Source: UBA5499 sp002426275 (GTDB lineage: Bacteria > Bacillota > DTU084). Taken from it: 13,749 bases of DNA. The position numbers and the translations under genes were made by a program. The DNA is taken from positions 1 to 13,749 of the forward strand of contig CALASN010000092.1 in NCBI GenBank assembly GCA_937888735.1, written 5' to 3'. The notes beneath the pieces are model-generated. The model saw nothing but the letters and a program-made list of their open reading frames with translations. It had not been told where the DNA came from and made no database searches. This document shows positions 6,189 to 12,802 of the stretch, piece after piece. Within the stretch, counting starts at the first letter, position 1, and each line of letters begins with the position of its first letter.

Positions 6189-6901
6189 CCGGCAAAAAAG
6201 CGCTTGTTACAGGCTCTACCCAGGGCATAGGCAAGGCCATAGCCGGCTGCCTGGCGCTTCACGGAGCGCAGGTTTTTGTCCATGGCGCGCAGAGCCTTGA
6301 AAAATGCCGGCGCGCCGCGGCGGAGGTCGGCGGCGCCATCGCCCTTGCCGATTTAGCCCAGGAAGACTGCGCCAAGAGGCTCTATGGGCAAACCGGCAAC
6401 GTTGACATTTTGATTTTGAACGCCTCTGTGCAGTATAGAAAAGCCTGGCGGGAGATAACGGCCGAAGAGTTTGACCGGCAAGTGCGGGTCAATTTCAAAA
6501 GCTCCCTTGAACTCATACAAACATATGCTCCCAGCATGCGAGAGCAAAACTGGGGCAGGATTGTTACCGTGGGCAGCGTGCAGCAATATAAGCCGCACAA
6601 AGAAATGGCTGTTTACGCGGCCACGAAAGCCGCTCAAATGAATTTGGTGATGAATCTGGCCAAACAGCTGGCGCCCCAGGGAATTACGGTGAATAATCTG
6701 TCGCCCGGCGTAATTGCCACGCCGCGCAATGAGGAGGCGCTTGCGGATCGCGAGTATAGGAAGTCCGTCTTGGAAGGCATTCCCGTGGGATATGCAGGGA
6801 CTCCCGGGGACTGCGCGGGAGCGGCGCTGCTTTTGTGTTCAGACGCGGCTAGATATATAACTGGCATAGATTTGATTGTCGACGGGGGGATGCGTTTGTG
6901 A
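6176..6901 (+). CDS. Short-chain dehydrogenase/reductase (SDR)
   Basis: A classical SDR of 241 residues: Rossmann nucleotide-binding motif TGSTQGIG (12-19), NAS at 82-84 (in place of NAG), catalytic S134, Y147-AAT-K151, and the NNLSPG motif (173-178) followed by ATPR. The C-terminus DGGMRL matches the common ending of 3-oxoacyl-ACP reductase/glucose 1-dehydrogenase-like members. It should oxidise or reduce a sugar, sugar acid or polyol with NAD(P)(H). GGAGGAG ends 5 nt before the ATG, which lies inside the end of the preceding gene (13-nt overlap). The last ten codons (from D232) plus the stop codon were copied into the downstream tandem duplication. The name FabG should not be inferred from homology; a sugar substrate is more likely in this context. 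Confidence 0.92.
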   Translation: MFDLTGKKALVTGSTQGIGKAIAGCLALHGAQVFVHGAQSLEKCRRAAAEVGGAIALADLAQEDCAKRLYGQTGNVDILILNASVQYRKAWREITAEEFDRQVRVNFKSSLELIQTYAPSMREQNWGRIVTVGSVQQYKPHKEMAVYAATKAAQMNLVMNLAKQLAPQGITVNNLSPGVIATPRNEEALADREYRKSVLEGIPVGYAGTPGDCAGAALLLCSDAARYITGIDLIVDGGMRL

Positions 6902-6951
6902 GTTGATTTCGCTTACGGTTGGCAAACAAAATTGAAGGGAGCGGGATTTGA

Positions 6952-8280
6952 ATGCTTGATAAGGCTAGGTTGTTCAAGAATTTTGAGGAACAGCGAGACC
7001 TGATGGAGGATAAGATTCAGTCCGGCATCGAGGCCAACAGGAAAGGGTACGCGCGTTTGAATTTTGTGGACGGCCAAGGCAGTCCGGTCTCCGGCGTCAA
7101 AGTGACAATCAAACAGCTGACACATGATTTTAAATTTGGCTGCAATCTTTTCAAGTATAAGTGCTTTCCCACGGCTGAAGAGAACGCTTTGTATGAGGAA
7201 AAGTTTGCCAAGCTCTTCAATTTGGCGGTGGCGCCTTTTTACTGGGGGCCGTTTGAACCCGAAGAGGGAAAAATGCGGTTCGAGAAAGACAGCGTCTTCA
7301 TCGACCGCAGGCCGGCGCCTGAAGCGGTGCTGGAGTTTTGCCGGAAGCATAATCTGAAAGTCAAAGGCCATCCCCTGTTCTGGCCCTCCATCATGCCCCA
7401 ATGGCTGCCGGACGATTACGCGGAGTTGAAGCCGTATCTCACCAGAAGGCTCGAGCGGATCGCCGAGCGGTATGACGGCGCGATTCAGAGCTTTGACTGC
7501 GTAAACGAAGTCACCTCCATACAGCTTCGCGATCGGGAGCCAGATCGCAGCAAGACTTATCAGGGCTATACCGCGCTGGGTGGCGATTATCCACAGTGGG
7601 CGTTCAAGCAGGCGGACCGCTTCTTTGCGGACAGCGAGCTGAATATCAACGAAACGGGCGCTTCTTGGGCGGTATTTAATAAAGAGCTCTCGCCATATTT
7701 CATGTTGATTGAGCGGCTGCTGAATCTCGGCTGCAGAGTGGATCGCATTGGGCTGCAGTATCACGTCTTCCGCAGGCCTGACGATATTTACGATATCGTG
7801 GATTCTTTTTATAATCCCGTGCACCTGTACAAGGTGATGGATTGCTACGGCAAGTTTCAAAGGCCTCTTTCCGTCTCCGAGATCACGATTCCCGGGTATG
7901 AGGACAATGGCGAGGAAATTCAGGCTGAAACCGTCAAGAATCTCTATCGGATCTGGTTCAGCCAGCGGGACGCCGACGAAATCGTCTACTGGAACCTGGG
8001 GGATAACTGTGCCGCCGTGGGAGACGGCTGGGCCGAGGATCAGTTTCAGGGCGGCCTGCTGAAGAATGATTTCTCAGAGAAGTTGTCTTACCAAGTCTTG
8101 GACGAGCTAATCAATCGCCAGTGGAGAACTAATCTGGAATACGAAAGCGCCGGACAATTCCTCTATTTCAAGGGCTTTTACGGCGAATATGAAGTGACCG
8201 CCGGCCGCGGCGAAAAAGAAGTAACCCGGAAGATCCACCTCTCCAAGCAAGGCTACGACGAGTTTCAAATCCAGATCTAA
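6952..8280 (+). CDS. GH10 glycoside hydrolase (endo-xylanase family), cytoplasmic, copy 1
   Basis: A 442-residue GH10 protein. Residues about 20-65 (KGYARLNFVDGQGSPVSGVK and following) form a small beta domain like those preceding some GH10 barrels. The barrel carries H140 (KGHPLFW), the acid/base E186 in CVNEV, H271 (LQYH) and the nucleophile E310 in SEITIPG, with YWNLGD near 347. A C-terminal beta-rich tail (FKGFYGEYEV, about 406-415) follows. All key GH10 residues are intact, so it should be an active retaining beta-glycosidase, probably on xylo-oligosaccharides. There is no signal peptide or membrane segment, so it should act inside the cell. GGGAG lies about 10 nt before the ATG. It is 50 nt downstream of the SDR gene and presumably in the same transcript. 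An exact protein duplicate follows at 8647. Confidence 0.93.
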   Translation: MLDKARLFKNFEEQRDLMEDKIQSGIEANRKGYARLNFVDGQGSPVSGVKVTIKQLTHDFKFGCNLFKYKCFPTAEENALYEEKFAKLFNLAVAPFYWGPFEPEEGKMRFEKDSVFIDRRPAPEAVLEFCRKHNLKVKGHPLFWPSIMPQWLPDDYAELKPYLTRRLERIAERYDGAIQSFDCVNEVTSIQLRDREPDRSKTYQGYTALGGDYPQWAFKQADRFFADSELNINETGASWAVFNKELSPYFMLIERLLNLGCRVDRIGLQYHVFRRPDDIYDIVDSFYNPVHLYKVMDCYGKFQRPLSVSEITIPGYEDNGEEIQAETVKNLYRIWFSQRDADEIVYWNLGDNCAAVGDGWAEDQFQGGLLKNDFSEKLSYQVLDELINRQWRTNLEYESAGQFLYFKGFYGEYEVTAGRGEKEVTRKIHLSKQGYDEFQIQI

Positions 8281-8563
8281 GTTTGCGCGCCTGCGAAAGC
8301 ATGAGTCCAAAGAGCTGGGACAGAAGCTGGCGGCGCCCAAAGGGCAAAGACGGCTGCCGACATCCTGGGATACCGGCTCAGAAGAAACGATTGAAGCGCC
8401 TGGCGATATCGTCCCTATTAGTCCCCGGGGCGAGGGAAAACTTGAAATCAAACGGAATCCAATTTCAAGTCTCAAGGCAAAGCGCTGACGGTTGAAGTTA
8501 CAAGCAAGCCTATTGGTTCGTTACGAAAACGAGCCTAACTCAGCGAAGATCATCCAGCTCCGC
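8281..8563 (+). other. Inter-GH10 spacer, copy 1, with coding-like remnant
   Basis: The frame starting at 8282 is open for 68 codons to TGA at 8486-8488 with coding-like composition (for example TSWDTGSEETIEAPGDIVPI). Another frame then reads ALTVEVTSKPIGSL, and the first frame resumes with LVRYENEPNSAKIIQLR, running in phase across the duplication junction into the SDR tail. No start codon with a ribosome binding site is seen. It looks like the eroded end of a gene once placed between the GH10 genes. The family is not recognised. Confidence 0.4.
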
Positions 8564-8596
8564 GATTTGATCGTCGACGGGGGGATGCGGTTGTGA
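8564..8596 (+). pseudogene. Duplicated C-terminal tail of the SDR gene
   Basis: The duplication starts exactly at codon D232 of the SDR gene and carries the last ten codons (DLIVDGGMRL) and the TGA stop. Two silent changes distinguish it from the parent: ATT to ATC at Ile and CGT to CGG at Arg. It is non-functional as a dehydrogenase and marks the duplication junction. Confidence 0.93.
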
Positions 8597-8646
8597 GTTG
8601 ATTTCGCTTACGGTTGGCAAACAAAATTGAAGGGAGCGGGATTTGA

Positions 8647-9975
8647 ATGCTTGATAAGGCTAGGTTGTTCAAGAATTTTGAGGAACAGCGAGACCTGATG
8701 GAGGATAAGATTCAGTCCGGCATCGAGGCCAACAGGAAAGGGTACGCGCGTTTGAATTTTGTGGACGGCCAAGGCAGTCCGGTCTCCGGCGTCAAAGTGA
8801 CAATCAAACAGCTGACACATGATTTTAAATTTGGCTGCAATCTTTTCAAGTATAAGTGCTTTCCCACGGCTGAAGAGAACGCTTTGTATGAGGAAAAGTT
8901 TGCCAAGCTCTTCAATTTGGCGGTGGCGCCTTTTTACTGGGGGCCGTTTGAACCCGAAGAGGGAAAAATGCGGTTCGAGAAAGACAGCGTCTTCATCGAC
9001 CGCAGGCCGGCGCCTGAAGCGGTGCTGGAGTTTTGCCGGAAGCATAATCTGAAAGTCAAAGGCCATCCCCTGTTCTGGCCCTCCATCATGCCCCAATGGC
9101 TGCCGGACGATTACGCGGAGTTGAAGCCGTATCTCACCAGAAGGCTCGAGCGGATCGCCGAGCGGTATGACGGCGCGATTCAGAGCTTTGACTGCGTAAA
9201 CGAAGTCACCTCCATACAGCTTCGCGATCGGGAGCCAGATCGCAGCAAGACTTATCAGGGCTATACCGCGCTGGGTGGCGATTATCCACAGTGGGCGTTC
9301 AAGCAGGCGGACCGCTTCTTTGCGGACAGCGAGCTGAATATCAACGAAACGGGCGCTTCTTGGGCGGTATTTAATAAAGAGCTCTCGCCATATTTCATGT
9401 TGATTGAGCGGCTGCTGAATCTCGGCTGCAGAGTGGATCGCATTGGGCTGCAGTATCACGTCTTCCGCAGGCCTGACGATATTTACGATATCGTGGATTC
9501 TTTTTATAATCCCGTGCACCTGTACAAGGTGATGGATTGCTACGGCAAGTTTCAAAGGCCTCTTTCCGTCTCCGAGATCACGATTCCCGGGTATGAGGAC
9601 AATGGCGAGGAAATTCAGGCTGAAACCGTCAAGAATCTCTATCGGATCTGGTTCAGCCAGCGGGACGCCGACGAAATCGTCTACTGGAACCTGGGGGATA
9701 ACTGTGCCGCCGTGGGAGACGGCTGGGCCGAGGATCAGTTTCAGGGCGGCCTGCTGAAGAATGATTTCTCAGAGAAGTTGTCTTACCAAGTCTTGGACGA
9801 GCTAATCAATCGCCAGTGGAGAACTAATCTGGAATACGAAAGCGCCGGACAATTCCTCTATTTCAAGGGCTTTTACGGCGAATATGAAGTGACCGCCGGC
9901 CGCGGCGAAAAAGAAGTAACCCGGAAGATCCACCTCTCCAAGCAAGGCTACGACGAGTTTCAAATCCAGATCTAA
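8647..9975 (+). CDS. GH10 glycoside hydrolase, cytoplasmic, copy 2 (identical)
   Basis: The encoded 442-residue protein is identical to the product of 6952-8280, including acid/base E186 and nucleophile E310, and no DNA differences were seen within the gene. It keeps its own ribosome binding site because the duplicated unit includes the upstream 50-base spacer, so both copies should be translated from the same polycistronic message. The effect would be a higher dose of the enzyme. Identity this high points to a very recent event, ongoing gene conversion, or an assembly artefact. Confidence 0.9.
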   Translation: MLDKARLFKNFEEQRDLMEDKIQSGIEANRKGYARLNFVDGQGSPVSGVKVTIKQLTHDFKFGCNLFKYKCFPTAEENALYEEKFAKLFNLAVAPFYWGPFEPEEGKMRFEKDSVFIDRRPAPEAVLEFCRKHNLKVKGHPLFWPSIMPQWLPDDYAELKPYLTRRLERIAERYDGAIQSFDCVNEVTSIQLRDREPDRSKTYQGYTALGGDYPQWAFKQADRFFADSELNINETGASWAVFNKELSPYFMLIERLLNLGCRVDRIGLQYHVFRRPDDIYDIVDSFYNPVHLYKVMDCYGKFQRPLSVSEITIPGYEDNGEEIQAETVKNLYRIWFSQRDADEIVYWNLGDNCAAVGDGWAEDQFQGGLLKNDFSEKLSYQVLDELINRQWRTNLEYESAGQFLYFKGFYGEYEVTAGRGEKEVTRKIHLSKQGYDEFQIQI

Positions 9976-10324
9976 GTTTGCGCGCCTGCGAAAGCATGAG
10001 TCCAAAGAGCTGGGACAGAAGCTGGCGGCGCCCAAAGGGCAAAGACGGCTGCCGACATCCTGGGATACCGGCTCAGAAGAAACGATTGAAGCGCCTGGCG
10101 ATATCGTCCCTATTAGTCCCCGGGGCGAGGGAAAACTTGAAATCAAACGGAATCCAATTTCAAGTCTCAAGGCAAAGCGCTGACGGTTGAAGTTACAAGC
10201 AAGCCTATTGGTTCGTTACGAAAACGAGCCTAACTCAGCGAATATCATCCAGCTCCGCCTCGAGCTGTTATCTGGTACCAAGCTCAGGAGCGCAATTTGA
10301 TTTTTTTAGGGGAGGATGACCATA
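9976..10324 (+). other. Spacer before the third GH10 gene, with coding-like remnant
   Basis: This repeats 8281-8563 up to 10258 and then runs on uniquely. The frame from 9977 has a single internal TGA (10181-10183) and otherwise stays open to TGA at 10298-10300, ending IIQLRLELLSGTKLRSAI. This shows the remnant originally extended beyond the duplicated unit. The last bases hold GGGGAGG (10309-10315), the ribosome binding site of the next gene. No terminator is visible, so transcription probably continues through. Confidence 0.45.
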
Positions 10325-11659
10325 ATGCGTGCAGAATATATGTTGAAGCCTTTTCTTGACAACGCAGATTTTCTCGACGAGCGCGTTAAGGCTGGCATCG
10401 AGAACGCCCGCAAGGGTTTCGGAACAATCAAGCTTGTCGACGCCGCCGGCGAGCCGATCAAAGGCGCGGCCGTAAAAATCAAGCAAAAAAGCCATGACTT
10501 CAAATACGGCGCGAACATCTTCATGCTGGACGAATTCGAAAATGAAGAGAAAAACGCCGAATACCGCAGGGTTTTCAAGGAATATTTCAACTTCGCCACC
10601 GTACCGTTTTATTGGGATACGCTGGAGCCGGAGGAGGGCCAACCGCGCTACGCCAAGGATTCGCCAAAGGTCTACCGGCGCCCGGCGCCCGACCTCTGTC
10701 TCGAATACTGCGAGCAAAACGGCGTAACTGCCAAGGCCCACTGTCTGCACTATGACCACTTTTCGCCGGCCTGGCTAGATAAATATTCGGCCGAGGAACA
10801 GTGGCAGCTGCTGGAGAGGCGTTTCCGCCAGTGCTCGGAGCGTTATTCGCGACGCATACACGGCTGGGAGGTGACAAACGAATCATATTGGAACAACGGC
10901 CGCACGAAGATGTACTACGACCCGCTTTTCATGGAGCGCAGCTTTAAAATGGCGGAGCGGCTCTTCCCGCAGAACGAGCTGATCTGCAACGAGGGCGGAG
11001 AGCCGTTCTCAAACAACTTCCTCTACAACCGCAATAAATACTTTATGCAGGTGGAACGCGCAAAGCTGAAGGGAGCGCGGATCGACACCATTGGATTCCA
11101 GTACCACATTTGGTCGAACCCGGAGAATGTGGAAGAAGTTGTCGCAAGACAGTGCGATCCGATAAATATGTTCCGCGTGTTCGACACCTTTGCCAAGGAG
11201 TTCAGCTGCCCGTTCCAGATGACCGAGATCACCATACCCTGCCACGACCCGTTCAGCAAAGAGGCCGAGGATATACAGGCCGAAATGCTGCGCAGGCTTT
11301 ACACAATCTGGTTCAGCGTTCCGAACGTGGAGGCGATTATATACTGGAATCTCGTTGACGGCTATGCCTTTGGCGCCCAGCCCGGCGATTTCAGCGCAGG
11401 CGAGAACAGTCTCGCGGGCGGACTGATGCACTTCGACCTTACGCCGAAGCCCGCGCTGAAAGCGCTCAAGAAGCTGTTCAGCGAGGATTTTCATACCGAA
11501 ACGTCGGCTACCACAAACGACGGCGGTTTCGCCCGCTTCAAAGGTTTCTATGGGAAATACGACATTGAGATAATAACAGACGGTAAATCCGAATTTCAGA
11601 CCGTACACCTTGAGAAAACCATCGATCCGAATCCGGTTTTTACTTTTACGATTGAATAG
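10325..11659 (+). CDS. GH10 glycoside hydrolase, divergent third paralogue
   Basis: A 444-residue GH10 protein with the same architecture as its two neighbours: N-terminal beta domain (KGFGTIKLVDAAGEPIKGAA), barrel with acid/base E186 (VTNESYW) and nucleophile E301 (TEITIPCHD), FQYH, YWNLVDG, and the C-terminal FKGFYGKYDIEI tail. It is similar over its full length but clearly diverged, so it is an older paralogue or a separate acquisition. There is no signal peptide. The ATG at 10325 is chosen because GGAGG lies 9 nt upstream; an ATG at 10316 directly touches that motif. Its codon choice differs from neighbours (frequent ATA for Ile, CGC and AAC), hinting at transfer from another genome. It is the last gene before a strong terminator. 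It probably acts on a related xylo-oligosaccharide or other beta-glycoside. Confidence 0.92.
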   Translation: MRAEYMLKPFLDNADFLDERVKAGIENARKGFGTIKLVDAAGEPIKGAAVKIKQKSHDFKYGANIFMLDEFENEEKNAEYRRVFKEYFNFATVPFYWDTLEPEEGQPRYAKDSPKVYRRPAPDLCLEYCEQNGVTAKAHCLHYDHFSPAWLDKYSAEEQWQLLERRFRQCSERYSRRIHGWEVTNESYWNNGRTKMYYDPLFMERSFKMAERLFPQNELICNEGGEPFSNNFLYNRNKYFMQVERAKLKGARIDTIGFQYHIWSNPENVEEVVARQCDPINMFRVFDTFAKEFSCPFQMTEITIPCHDPFSKEAEDIQAEMLRRLYTIWFSVPNVEAIIYWNLVDGYAFGAQPGDFSAGENSLAGGLMHFDLTPKPALKALKKLFSEDFHTETSATTNDGGFARFKGFYGKYDIEIITDGKSEFQTVHLEKTIDPNPVFTFTIE

Positions 11660-11665
11660 TTTGAA

Positions 11666-11700
11666 GGCCGTCCCGCGTAGCCGCGGGGCGGCCTTTGTCT
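11666..11700 (+). terminator. Rho-independent terminator of the cluster
   Basis: A 12-bp stem, GGCCGTCCCGCG (11666-11677) with CGCGGGGCGGCC (11682-11693, one G-U pair) and loop TAGC, is followed by TTTGTCT. It lies 7 bases after the stop codon of the third GH10 gene and closes the plus-strand cluster. Confidence 0.93.
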
Positions 11701-11925
11701 ATTGCGACACGGAAGCAAAAGCGGCAAGGGTTTCGGAAGGATAGGGCGGTAATCTGGATTGCCCAGTTTCTTTCACAGATAAAAAACCTAGCTGTTCTAA
11801 AATTGAACCTTTTGGCGAATATTATCCCAAACTGTTGACAGAAGACGCCTAAAGAGAGTTCTAAATCCCCGCTAGAAATAAATTTCGGTTTCATCAAAAC
11901 ATGACCGCTTTCATTCAAACGAGCG

Positions 11926-12558
11926 CTAACGAACAAAAAGCAGCCGGCCAAAGCGCTGCGGCCTGTGGAAGTTGGCGGGAGCCGCCTGAATCGGGGACCA
12001 GGCGCTGTACTCGTCTGCAGGGGTGCGGTCAATACGGTAAAAGTTAGCCCGCCAGCTGTCGCCGGGATTGATGCCCTGGCAAAGATCAGCCGCTGGCAGC
12101 AGCATCCGCGCCAACCAGAATTTGTCTTCATCTTCCCTGTTATCAATGGTTCCTTCCACAAAAACCTCCGTTTGCCACCGCGGCTGCCAGCTGAAATCAA
12201 CCTTGACTGTCCCGTCATTGGTGATCTTGGCGGCAAAGGGCACATTCCTGGGGCTCAGCTCCAGCTCGAAATAGCGGCTGAGATCCTCCGGCCTGGGAGC
12301 TAGAAACGCCTCCACCACTTCTTCCATGTAGATGGGTTCGTTCGCCTTTGTATATGTTCCCCAAATGTCAGGGTCCACAGCATAAAAGTAGATAGCCAGA
12401 TAATCCTCATTCCAAAGGCAGCGCATTTTTGTCGGGCGATTAGGCTTTCCCCCGTCCTCAGCCCGGAGGAGCTGGATAGCTTCCTGCCAAAAGTTCTGAG
12501 CCAATTGGGAGAGGGTAGGTAGATTTTGATAGTATCGGCAATTGTACGTTAATTCCAT
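11926..12558 (-). CDS. CBM9-like carbohydrate-binding protein
   Basis: A 210-residue protein with the pattern of stand-alone carbohydrate-binding family 9-like (DOMON-related) proteins: an early WNEDYLAIYFYAVDPDIWGT strand pair, then EEVVEAFLAP, YFELELSPRN, KVDFSWQPRW, DKFWLARMLLP, a WRANFYRID segment, and the terminal FHRPQRFGRLLF ending usual for the family. No signal peptide is seen, so it would be cytoplasmic, unlike xylanase-linked CBM9 modules. The start ATG at 12556-12558 has GGAGG 7 nt upstream; an in-frame ATG six codons earlier lacks this. It is transcribed towards the GH10 cluster and probably has its own promoter. Its role (sugar-binding, sensing or accessory) is unknown, but carbohydrate relevance agrees with the neighbourhood. 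Confidence 0.85.
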   Translation of the reverse strand: MELTYNCRYYQNLPTLSQLAQNFWQEAIQLLRAEDGGKPNRPTKMRCLWNEDYLAIYFYAVDPDIWGTYTKANEPIYMEEVVEAFLAPRPEDLSRYFELELSPRNVPFAAKITNDGTVKVDFSWQPRWQTEVFVEGTIDNREDEDKFWLARMLLPAADLCQGINPGDSWRANFYRIDRTPADEYSAWSPIQAAPANFHRPQRFGRLLFVR

Positions 12559-12583
12559 TGTGGATCCTCCGCTCATAACAATT

Positions 12584-12610
12584 AGGGCGCGTAAGAATCC
12601 CGCCCTTTTT
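12584..12610 (+). terminator. Hairpin with T-run in the leader of the CBM9-like gene
   Basis: AGGGCG (12584-12589) and CGCCCT (12601-12606) flank an 11-base loop and are followed by TTTT on the plus strand, the form of a short intrinsic terminator. No plus-strand gene precedes it, so on the minus strand it may instead be a leader hairpin about 15-20 bases upstream of the ribosome binding site. Its function is uncertain. Confidence 0.35.
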
Positions 12611-12727
12611 ACATAGATTTCGGCAGATTAGAGGTTTTTACCTTCCCCTGAAGGGAAAGGCTTGCTTTAATTTGGAGCCGGAGCCTGCTATTCCGCCTGA
12701 AACAGGATTTACCGGGGGTAAGGACGC

Positions 12728-12759
12728 AAGAAAAGGAGGGCAGCCGTCAGGCTCCCTCC
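12728..12759 (-). terminator. Rho-independent terminator after the propeller gene
   Basis: On the minus strand GGAGGG-A-GCC, loop TGAC, GGC-TG-CCCTCC is followed by TTTTCTT, a good intrinsic terminator with one small bulge. It lies about 45 bases beyond the stop codon at 12803-12805. It separates the propeller gene's transcript from the CBM9-like gene downstream. Confidence 0.85.
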
Positions 12760-12802
12760 CCGCCATACAGAAGGCGCGTTAATATGCCGGCTGGTAACCG
12801 TC

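Larger units (their letters stand above)
6869..8563 (+). repeat. Tandem duplication, copy 1 (1695 bp)
   Basis: This segment is repeated head-to-tail with no gap at 8564-10258. It contains the last ten codons and stop of the SDR gene, the 50-base spacer with ribosome binding site, the whole first GH10 gene and 283 bases after it. The only differences seen between copies are T6877/C8572, T6895/G8590 and G8548/T10243, all beside the internal junction. There is no obvious homology at the breakpoints. Confidence 0.97.
8564..10258 (+). repeat. Tandem duplication, copy 2 (1695 bp)
   Basis: The second unit of the head-to-tail duplication of 6869-8563. Its right end (10258) continues into unique sequence CTCGAGCTG, while the left unit's end joins directly to the SDR tail. 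This shows that the native order is SDR - GH10 - spacer - third GH10, with one inserted extra unit. Confidence 0.97.

Noticed and set aside
6913..7860. 315-codon minus-strand open frame (repeated at 8608-9555)
   Set aside because: It is antisense to the GH10 genes, has no family similarity or ribosome binding site, and is repeated only because the GH10 gene is duplicated.
10259..10280. XhoI and KpnI sites close together, suggesting cloning vector sequence
   Set aside because: The sequence continues a coding-like frame and no other vector feature is present; such sites occur by chance.
11794..11808. Short palindrome around GTTCTAAAATTGAAC as an operator
   Set aside because: It lies between the 3' ends of two genes, away from any start codon, with only four- to six-base symmetry.
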